Assembly: GCF_002104515.1 (NCBI RefSeq)
Contig: NZ_NBOE01000001.1
Coordinates: 682,001 to 746,000 of the forward strand
Direction of reading: 5' to 3'
Length of the DNA stretch: 64,000 nt
From: Colwellia polaris
Lineage (GTDB): Bacteria > Pseudomonadota > Gammaproteobacteria > Enterobacterales > Alteromonadaceae
The stretch's first letter is position 1; each line of letters starts with the position of its first letter. The notes beneath the pieces were generated by a model, which worked only from the letters and a program-made list of their open reading frames with translations, was not told the origin of the DNA and made no database searches. This document shows, one piece after another, positions 58,261 through 64,000 of the stretch. Both the position numbers and the translations under genes were made by a program.

Positions 58261-58734
58261 ATGACTAAGTATATATTTTTAATCATAGTGTTAGCTTTGA
58301 TCGTTAGTTACTTTGTACGTAGTAATGCTAACCGAGAAGCAGCGAAAATAAATGCTATTGAAGCTGAGCAATTTTTAGCGAAAAACCGACAAGTTGAAGG
58401 TGTGATGGAAACAGAGTCAGGCTTACAGTATCAGGTGTTATCAGTAGGCAGTGGCGAAATACACCCGAAGGCAAGTTCAAAAGTTAAAGTGCATTATCAC
58501 GGTACGTTACTCGACGGTACGGTTTTCGATAGTTCTGTAGATAGAAATGAGCCGATAAGTTTTGGCTTAAATCAGGTGATTAAAGGTTGGACTGAAGGCT
58601 TGCAATTAATGGTAGTTGGAGAGAAAACCCGCTTATTTATTCCAGCAGCTTTAGGCTACGGTAATAGCGCGACAGGTAAAATTTCTGCAGGCTCATTATT
58701 AATTTTTGATGTTGAGCTATTGGCGATAAATTAG
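58261..58734 (+). CDS. FKBP-type peptidyl-prolyl isomerase, membrane-anchored
   Basis: 157 aa. N-terminal hydrophobic anchor (YIFLIIVLALIVSYFV), a short linker, then a single FKBP domain: KVKVHYHGTLLDGTVFDSSV, FGLNQVIKGWTEGLQLM, GEKTRLFIPAALGYGN, LLIFDVELL. Aromatic pocket residues are present. It probably folds envelope proteins at the periplasmic face, similar to FkpA/FklB. Ends at a long stem-loop. Confidence 0.9.
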   Translation: MTKYIFLIIVLALIVSYFVRSNANREAAKINAIEAEQFLAKNRQVEGVMETESGLQYQVLSVGSGEIHPKASSKVKVHYHGTLLDGTVFDSSVDRNEPISFGLNQVIKGWTEGLQLMVVGEKTRLFIPAALGYGNSATGKISAGSLLIFDVELLAIN

Positions 58735-58789
58735 CATGTTTTTTAAATATTGGCGCGCCTGAGTGGCTTGTAAAATATGGCGTGTAAAT

Positions 58790-58830
58790 AGTTAAAGGTC
58801 ATGAGCCTGAAAAGATCATGACCTTTAACT
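58790..58830. terminator. Long stem-loop between convergent genes
   Basis: A perfect 15-bp stem AGTTAAAGGTCATGA / TCATGACCTTTAACT with an 11-base loop, between the FKBP gene and glrR. It lacks a T-run but is placed to end both transcripts. Confidence 0.6.
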
Positions 58831-58859
58831 CGCTGGTTTAATAGCCGGGTAAGTCGCTG

Positions 58860-60233
58860 CTACTCTTCCCTAAAGGCTTCTGCCGACAAATGATGTCGGT
58901 TAAGTAACTTGTAAAATTCGGTACGATTTCTTTGTGCTATTTTCGCTGCTTGCGAAACATTTCCAGCGGTTATTTTTAAGAGCTTAGCGAGGTAGTCACG
59001 CTCAAATTTATCTCTGGCTTGTACAAATGAAGGTAAAATCGTGGTTTTATCACGTAAGGCGTTTTTTACTAACATTTCACTGATTAACGGCTCGTTTGAT
59101 AAGGCCACGGTTTGTTCAACAACGTTTTGCAATTGGCGAATGTTACCTGGCCAAGCTGCACTGATCAGTATTTCCATTGCCTCCTGTGAAAAACCAGTAA
59201 TATTGATATGCGATTGTTCGGCAGATCTACTCAAAAAATGCTGAGCCAGTAAAGGAATATCTTCTCTTCGTTCACTTAGCGGTGGTAGCTCTAACTCAAC
59301 GACGTTAAGGCGATAATATAAATCTTCACGAAAAGTTTTATCTATTATCGCTTGCTGTAAGTTTTTATGTGTTGCTGAAATAACTCTAACGTCAACCTTG
59401 ATAGATTGTGTGCTGCCAACAGGACGAATTTCACGTTCTTGTAACGCTCGTAAAAGCTTTACCTGAAAGTTCATCGGCATATCACCAATTTCATCTAGAA
59501 ACAGGGTGCCGCCATCTGTTGCTTGAAATAATCCTATATGATTTTTTTCAGCTCCAGTAAAAGCCCCTTTCGTATGACCAAATAATTCAGATTCTAATAA
59601 TTGCTCAGGAATTGCTGCACAATTAATGGCGGTAAATGTTTGTTTATGCCGTGGACTAGCCAAATGTATTGCTTTAGCTAATAACTCTTTACCTGTGCCG
59701 CTTTGGCTGTGAATGAGTAAGCTAAAATCACTTTTGGCTACTTGCTTACTTTGTTGTAAAAGTGACTCCATTATAGTGCTGCGACTAATAATTTTATCGC
59801 GCCATTGGCTATCTACTTGGCTATAATTTAGCTCTGCTGGCTGTAATCTAATAGCTTGTTGTACTATGTCGAGTAGCTCTTTACTTTCAAAAGGTTTAGT
59901 CAGAAAGCTAAATACGCCTTGTTTAGTGGCACTAATTGCATCAGGAATAGTGCCATGAGCTGTCATAATAATTACCGGTATATGTGGATGCTTAGCTCTA
60001 ATTTGTTCAAACAAAGCCATGCCGTCCATACCTTCCATTTTTAGATCGCTGATCACTAATTGCGGATGAAAACTCTCAAGTCGCCCCAAGGCGATTTTAG
60101 CGTTTTTGGCGGACTCTACTTGATAACCCGCAGCAGACAAACGAATACCGAGTAACCGTAACAAACTTGGATCATCGTCAACAATTAAAATTTTACTGTC
60201 AACTTTTACGGGGATTTTCTCAACTTCTGGCAT
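58860..60233 (-). CDS. glrR: Sigma-54-dependent response regulator GlrR (QseF)
   Basis: 457 aa. Receiver domain with phospho-acceptor D63 (VISDLKMEGMDG), AAA+ sigma-54 activation domain with Walker A SQSGTGKELLAKAI, the sigma-54 contact loop GAFTGAEKN, Walker B GTLFLDEIGDMP, and a C-terminal Fis-type helix-turn-helix (NVSQAAKIAQRNRTEFYKLL). Third gene after glrK and qseG, exactly the enterobacterial order. In E. coli GlrR activates a sigma-54 promoter just upstream of glrK through TGTC-N10-GACA sites. Such a site is present here too. Confidence 0.93.
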   Translation of the reverse strand: MPEVEKIPVKVDSKILIVDDDPSLLRLLGIRLSAAGYQVESAKNAKIALGRLESFHPQLVISDLKMEGMDGMALFEQIRAKHPHIPVIIMTAHGTIPDAISATKQGVFSFLTKPFESKELLDIVQQAIRLQPAELNYSQVDSQWRDKIISRSTIMESLLQQSKQVAKSDFSLLIHSQSGTGKELLAKAIHLASPRHKQTFTAINCAAIPEQLLESELFGHTKGAFTGAEKNHIGLFQATDGGTLFLDEIGDMPMNFQVKLLRALQEREIRPVGSTQSIKVDVRVISATHKNLQQAIIDKTFREDLYYRLNVVELELPPLSERREDIPLLAQHFLSRSAEQSHINITGFSQEAMEILISAAWPGNIRQLQNVVEQTVALSNEPLISEMLVKNALRDKTTILPSFVQARDKFERDYLAKLLKITAGNVSQAAKIAQRNRTEFYKLLNRHHLSAEAFREE

Positions 60234-60317
60234 GAGTAATTCTCAGTCCTTAAATGAATGAAATTATTAACGCTATTAATAAACCTAATTTATGGTTAAA
60301 GCGTCATTAACTTTTAG

Positions 60318-60905
60318 TTATTGATCTCGTTTATCAATAGCTTGTTCTATGTCTTGTAATTGCTTAATTGTTTGTTCTAACAACTTAACTTGCTCAGTTA
60401 AACGTTGTTGTATTTTTATGGCATGTTGTTGTTGCATTTGTGCTGTTTTGTGCAGGCTTTCTTGTTGTTCTTTATGTTGAGAAATTAATCTATTTCTCAT
60501 TAACAGTCGTTGGTTCAATTGATCATGCAGTAACGAAATAAAGGCTTGTTCATCAGGAGTTATAGATGCAAATGCGGCATTATCTTGTTCAGCTTTTAAT
60601 TGATTTAATAACACTTTAGCGTGAAAGCTATTATAAATAGGTGACTTAGGGTGGCTGTAAAGTAACAATAGTTTGATTTGTGCATTGTAGTTAGCGGGCC
60701 CTTGAGGTATTTGTTCTATACTCACTTGCTGTTTTTCTATTTCATCTGTTAATTGTAATTGGTTAAGTTGCTGCAAGGAGAGGTAATACTCACCATAACT
60801 TAAATGTGAGTTGATATTATTTGAAGTGAGCTGACACCCTGATGACAATATAACCGTCATAACTACTAGCGCTTTGTATATAAAATGCGGCAGAGTGTTA
60901 GTCAT
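60318..60905 (-). CDS. qseG: QseG-like lipoprotein
   Basis: 195 aa. Signal peptide with lipobox SSGC (Cys about residue 24). The body is polar and Gln-rich, with a C-terminal coiled coil (QQQHAIKIQQRLTEQVKLLEQTIKQLQDIEQ). QseG is an outer-membrane lipoprotein that interacts with GlrK and stimulates it in enterobacteria. Identity rests on position between glrK and glrR and on the lipoprotein and coiled-coil layout. Starts in a TAATG overlap with glrK. Confidence 0.8.
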   Translation of the reverse strand: MTNTLPHFIYKALVVMTVILSSGCQLTSNNINSHLSYGEYYLSLQQLNQLQLTDEIEKQQVSIEQIPQGPANYNAQIKLLLLYSHPKSPIYNSFHAKVLLNQLKAEQDNAAFASITPDEQAFISLLHDQLNQRLLMRNRLISQHKEQQESLHKTAQMQQQHAIKIQQRLTEQVKLLEQTIKQLQDIEQAIDKRDQ

Positions 60906-62413
60906 TAGGCTGGTTCCTCTTGTTGAAAAGCGCGTGGCAATGTTATTTGAATTGTGGTGCCTTGCGCGTTGTTAGGAGTATTTATTACTTCGATGTTGCC
61001 ATTGAGTCGTAATAATAGCTCTTTAACTATGGTTAAACCTAATCCGCTACCTTTTATAATGCTTGTTTTCGGTGGAGGGCCTTGGTAAAAAGCATCAAAA
61101 ATTTTGCTTTGGTTTTCTTTTTCAATTCCTATGCCTTGATCACTAATACAAAGCTGTAATTGCTCATTTATTAGCAAAGAAGATATGTTTATTTCTCCAC
61201 CATCGGGAGAATATTTAATCGCGTTAGATAAAATATTATCAATAATAACAGCGATTTGTTTTCTGTTGCTTATCAAAGAAATGTTATTTAAATGTTTAGT
61301 AAAAATAAGTTTTCTTCGTTTTATATCTAGTTTTCGATCAGAGATTACTTGCAATACCACTTCATTAATTTGTATCAGCTCTGAGTCTTGCAAGCTTGTA
61401 GAGTCGAGTACAATATTAAAATCGAGTAAATCTTCAATATGTTGCTGTAAACGAAATACGCTGTCTTTAATAATATGTGAAATTTCTTGTTGTTCAGCAT
61501 TTAACTCACCAACACTATTGTCGTATAGCAACTCAGTCCCTTCTCTAATGGCAGCTAACGGTGTTTTTAATTCATGTGAAATATGGCGGATGAAACTTGA
61601 TTTTTGTAACTCTAGCGCTTGTAAACGTGTGCGCATGTTTTCTAAAGCTTGCGCGATTTCTTGAATTTCTGGCGAGCCGAGCACGTTAATTTCATGATCA
61701 AAGTTTCCTTGTTGTAAACGCACAATATTACTAGTGAGTGTTTTAAGTGGGCTAGTAATTAAATAAATAAATAATGCAGCTAAGAGCACACTCACAGGAA
61801 TAATGACTAAACTTTGAATCATAATATCGCGCACGGCTTGAGCTGCCTGCTTAATATTGTTGATGTAACTTGTATTAAGCTCATTACTGCGCTGGGTAAT
61901 GTTCTCGTACAGTATATTCAAAGTATTAAATTTAATCTGTAATGGCTTTAGTAGTGAGCTGTCGGTAGGCGTTTTTTTTGCTGCTGCAGGTATTGTTGTT
62001 TCTATCAGCAAAGTGATCGTTTGCCCGTACTCAGTTAGTCGTTGTTTGAGTGTATTATCTTGGCTTGTTTGCATAAGTTGTTCTGTTAAGTGCAATATTT
62101 GCCTACTGTGCTCAAGATAATTTTCGGCTAATACAGGATCTCGCAAAACTAAATATTGTGCCGCGCTTCTTTCTAATTTTATTTGGCTGCTTTTGAGTAA
62201 TTGTTGTTGATCTTGTATTTTTGTAATATCGGTGATGGCCTCGGCACTTTTATTCGCTAAGGTATTAACTTGAGAAGCCCCAAAAATTAGTGCGATAACC
62301 AAAGGTAAAGCCACTAAGCCAAACCCTAATAAGGTTAATGACTTTATTGATAAGCTTTTTAGTGACCAAGCCCTTTTTTGCGCTTGACTGAACAATGTAA
62401 TTAAATTCCCCAA
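60905..62413 (-). CDS. glrK: Sensor histidine kinase GlrK (QseE)
   Basis: 502 aa inner-membrane kinase. Two membrane helices (about 27-48 and 200-221) enclose a helical periplasmic sensor region; then HAMP (TSPLKTLTSNIVRLQQGNFDHEI), HisKA with H280 in RHISHELKTPLAAI, and HATPase motifs SNAIKYSPDGG, DQGIGIEKENQ and GSGLGLTIV. Partner of GlrR; senses envelope-related signals in E. coli. Heads glrK-qseG-glrR. Confidence 0.92.
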   Translation of the reverse strand: MGNLITLFSQAQKRAWSLKSLSIKSLTLLGFGLVALPLVIALIFGASQVNTLANKSAEAITDITKIQDQQQLLKSSQIKLERSAAQYLVLRDPVLAENYLEHSRQILHLTEQLMQTSQDNTLKQRLTEYGQTITLLIETTIPAAAKKTPTDSSLLKPLQIKFNTLNILYENITQRSNELNTSYINNIKQAAQAVRDIMIQSLVIIPVSVLLAALFIYLITSPLKTLTSNIVRLQQGNFDHEINVLGSPEIQEIAQALENMRTRLQALELQKSSFIRHISHELKTPLAAIREGTELLYDNSVGELNAEQQEISHIIKDSVFRLQQHIEDLLDFNIVLDSTSLQDSELIQINEVVLQVISDRKLDIKRRKLIFTKHLNNISLISNRKQIAVIIDNILSNAIKYSPDGGEINISSLLINEQLQLCISDQGIGIEKENQSKIFDAFYQGPPPKTSIIKGSGLGLTIVKELLLRLNGNIEVINTPNNAQGTTIQITLPRAFQQEEPA

Positions 62414-62485
62414 AATGGCTATTCCGGTCTCATTTCCATCAAAATACTGATGTAGTGTTAGCTAAAAACGCGAAAAAAACAACGG

Positions 62486-62503
62486 TGTCTCAAAATGGAG
62501 ACA
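62486..62503. promoter_or_regulatory. GlrR-type enhancer site (TGTC-N10-GACA)
   Basis: TGTCTCAAAATGGAGACA fits the GlrR consensus TGTC-N10-GACA exactly and is palindromic over its outer six bases. It lies between glrK and the divergent EF-hand gene, about 175-190 bp upstream of the sigma-54 promoter, a usual distance for an activator of this class. Confidence 0.75.
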
Positions 62504-62676
62504 AAGAAGTTTAAATGTTCTTTGTTTTTTAAGTTGTTGTTAATAAGGTGTTTTTGTTTGTTTTAATCGTTTTTGAAGCTTTGTTATTTTAATTATTCCA
62601 ATAAGTTGTTGCTTAATGGTGACACTTATATAGGTCTGTTTTTTTTAATTTCCTTTAAAATCATGTGGTTATGTTG

Positions 62677-62692
62677 TGGCATGACATGTGCA
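62677..62692 (+). promoter_or_regulatory. Sigma-54 promoter of the EF-hand gene
   Basis: TGGCATGACATGTGCA has the invariant GG (62678-62679) and GC (62690-62691) ten bases apart, with 13 of 16 or more positions consistent with the RpoN consensus. It reads toward the EF-hand gene and would start transcription near 62703. Confidence 0.75.
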
Positions 62693-62780
62693 ATACCTTC
62701 GGAGTTAGTCGTATTTCTATACACGACACATTTGGCATATTAAATATATGTTGTCTTAATTAAAAATAAAGGATTCAGGT

Positions 62781-63086
62781 ATGAATAATTTTAGCTTAAA
62801 AACACTTTCAATTTCGGTTATTGCTGCATCATTAGTTTCAAGTTTAGTATTTGCCGGAAACGACATGACTAAATCATTACCTAAAGTGGCTGAAAAAGCA
62901 GCATCTTTCTCTCAATTTGTAGCCGACTACGATAAAGATAAGAGCAATACATTAAGTACAGCAGAAGTCGCTAAAAACGATGTTTTAACGAAAAACTTCG
63001 CTAAAATCGATGAAAATGGCGATAAAGAGATAAATAAAGAAGAATTTAAACAGTATTTAGCAAATATGAAAAAAACTTTGCTATAG
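62781..63086 (+). CDS. Secreted EF-hand protein
   Basis: 101 aa with a signal peptide to about residue 26 (SLVSSLVFAG). Two EF-hand loops: DYDKDKSNTLSTAE and KIDENGDKEINKEE, each with the D-x-D/N-x-D/S-G spacing; the second is the more canonical. Probably a small periplasmic Ca2+-binding protein. It has a sigma-54 promoter and an upstream GlrR-type site, so it is a likely target of the adjacent GlrK-GlrR system. Ribosome site AAAGGA precedes the start. A terminator follows. Confidence 0.85.
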   Translation: MNNFSLKTLSISVIAASLVSSLVFAGNDMTKSLPKVAEKAASFSQFVADYDKDKSNTLSTAEVAKNDVLTKNFAKIDENGDKEINKEEFKQYLANMKKTLL

Positions 63087-63118
63087 TCGCTATCTTATGA
63101 CTTAATAGATTATTTTTT

Positions 63119-63159
63119 CGACTGTCTGCGTTATTCCCAACCAAACAGTCGGTTTTTTT
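63119..63159 (+). terminator. Terminator after the EF-hand gene
   Basis: CGACTGT (63119-63125) pairs with ACAGTCG (63145-63151), followed by GTTTTTTT. Confidence 0.8.
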
Positions 63160-63179
63160 ACTTAACTTAAGGCCCCCCC

Positions 63180-63530
63180 ATGAAAGATCAACCTTCCTCG
63201 GAAACATTATCTCGTTACGTTCAAATTGATAAATGGATTTTTGAAGTAAAGTCAGTACGCGCAATACGTGTAGATGATTTTGGTAAACCATATTCAGCTG
63301 TTGCTAATTTTGCTTTAAATGGCAATAGTGCATATATTGATGGTTTATTAACCAGGGAAGATGAAGATTTTACTCGTGAAGATTACCAAACATTTGTAAA
63401 AATGAGTCAACAATTAGGATTAGATACCGTTAACTTTGATCGCTTTAAGCAAAAACAAAGAGTATCAGACATTGTTAAAGTTCCGCCAGTTAATGGCGCT
63501 AAACCTGAATTAAAGTTAGTTAAAGTATAG
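63180..63530 (+). CDS. Conserved protein of unknown function
   Basis: 116 aa, no signal peptide or membrane helix, a mixed charged sequence (KWIFEVKSVRAIRVDDFGKPYSAVANFALNGNSAYIDGLL, then TREDYQTFVKMSQQLGLDTVNFDRFKQ). Looks like a real small soluble protein of Alteromonadales, but no family was recognised. The frame is free of interruptions and lies between a terminator and the next gene. Confidence 0.6.
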   Translation: MKDQPSSETLSRYVQIDKWIFEVKSVRAIRVDDFGKPYSAVANFALNGNSAYIDGLLTREDEDFTREDYQTFVKMSQQLGLDTVNFDRFKQKQRVSDIVKVPPVNGAKPELKLVKV

Positions 63531-63588
63531 AAAATAGATCATATTAAGCTTTAGAATGGTGCTTTAACTTATTTGAAAGGGCTGTCAA

Positions 63589-64000
63589 ATGAATTCGGTT
63601 AAAGTTGTTAATAGTAATATTACACCATCTAAAATAGTCTGTGTTGGGCGTAACTATGTCGAACATATCAGTGAACTTGGGAATGAAGTTCCTGATAATA
63701 TGGTGTTATTTATTAAACCCAATGCTGCAATATCAGCACAACTTTGCTCTTATCATCAAGAAACTCTGCATTATGAAGCAGAGTTATGTTTTCTGTATAA
63801 GCAAGGCAAGTTTTGCGCGGTTGCTGTAGGATTAGACTTAACTAAAAGAGCATTACAATCTCAGTTAAAAGCAAAAGGTTTACCTTGGGAACGTGCAAAA
63901 TCGTTCACAGGCTCTGCACTATTTAGTGACTTTGTTACATTAGACATAATTGACGATGATTTAGCATTAGCCTTATATATCAATGGCGAATGTCGACAGT
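63589..64000 (+). CDS. Fumarylacetoacetate hydrolase-family protein, cut by window end
   Basis: At least 137 codons, running off the window edge. MNSVKVVNSNITPSKIVCVGRNYVEHISELGNEVP, then FIKPNAAIS and HYEAELCFLY, followed by VAVGLDLTKRALQSQLKAKGLPWERAKSF: the N-terminal and metal-binding pattern of FAH-domain proteins (acylpyruvate hydrolase, oxaloacetate decarboxylase or HpcE-like isomerases). The glutamate of HYEAEL is one metal ligand. GAAAGGGC lies ahead of the start. Confidence 0.85.
   Translation, partial: MNSVKVVNSNITPSKIVCVGRNYVEHISELGNEVPDNMVLFIKPNAAISAQLCSYHQETLHYEAELCFLYKQGKFCAVAVGLDLTKRALQSQLKAKGLPWERAKSFTGSALFSDFVTLDIIDDDLALALYINGECRQ

Overview
The window is a low-GC chromosomal segment of a marine gammaproteobacterium. 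Gene order and protein sequences (pepA-holC-valS, lptF-lptG, glrK-qseG-glrR, mlaA, rraB, ccmABCDE, thiC-thiO-thiS-thiG-thiDE) look most like Alteromonadales, probably Colwellia or a close relative. This is judged from gene content and sequence feel, since no database search was possible.

Layout. (1) 1-6.7 kb is a plastic zone. It holds a lone flagellar fliE with its own sigma-54 promoter, a short-chain dehydrogenase, a BBE-type flavoprotein, the C-terminal stump of a DUF1624 acyltransferase-like membrane protein, and, at the breakpoint of that stump, a TPR-HEPN protein facing a phosphoribosyltransferase across a spacer full of inverted repeats. It looks like a small defence-type island. (2) 6.7-31.7 kb is mostly housekeeping: a hybrid histidine kinase, a transglutaminase-like protein, a DmdC-type acyl-CoA dehydrogenase, a lipoprotein hydrolase with mlaA, plsC-rraB, ccmABCDE, a glutathione peroxidase with hemH, a cold-shock gene, valS-holC-pepA, lptFG, an RDD protein, tRNA-Leu(CAA) and (31.8 kb) ppiC.

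(3) 32.5-48.9 kb is the most interesting part, a self-contained catabolic locus. It has a TonB-dependent receptor, a sodium:solute symporter, five SnoaL/NTF2-like proteins, a HisD-family (HpsN-like) alcohol dehydrogenase, a LacI regulator, an alpha/beta hydrolase, an HpcH/HpaI aldolase, a short-chain dehydrogenase and a bicupin. The palindrome TGACTTCGAAGTCA, or a close variant, lies in each of its three divergent promoter regions and upstream of the receptor. All transcription units therefore appear to form one LacI-controlled regulon for uptake and breakdown of a small molecule that I cannot identify.

(4) 49.4-56.2 kb holds an orphan PGRP-type amidase and the thiamine operon under a TPP riboswitch. 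(5) 56.5-64 kb holds an MscS channel, an RsuA-type pseudouridine synthase, an FKBP isomerase and the glrK-qseG-glrR two-component operon. Divergent from that operon is an EF-hand gene whose upstream region carries a GlrR-type enhancer (TGTC-N10-GACA) and a sigma-54 promoter (GG-N10-GC). A small conserved protein and the start of an FAH-family gene, cut by the window edge, finish the window. Several simple repeats (GAATACA x11, AAACCT x6, a 27-bp duplication) sit in intergenic DNA.
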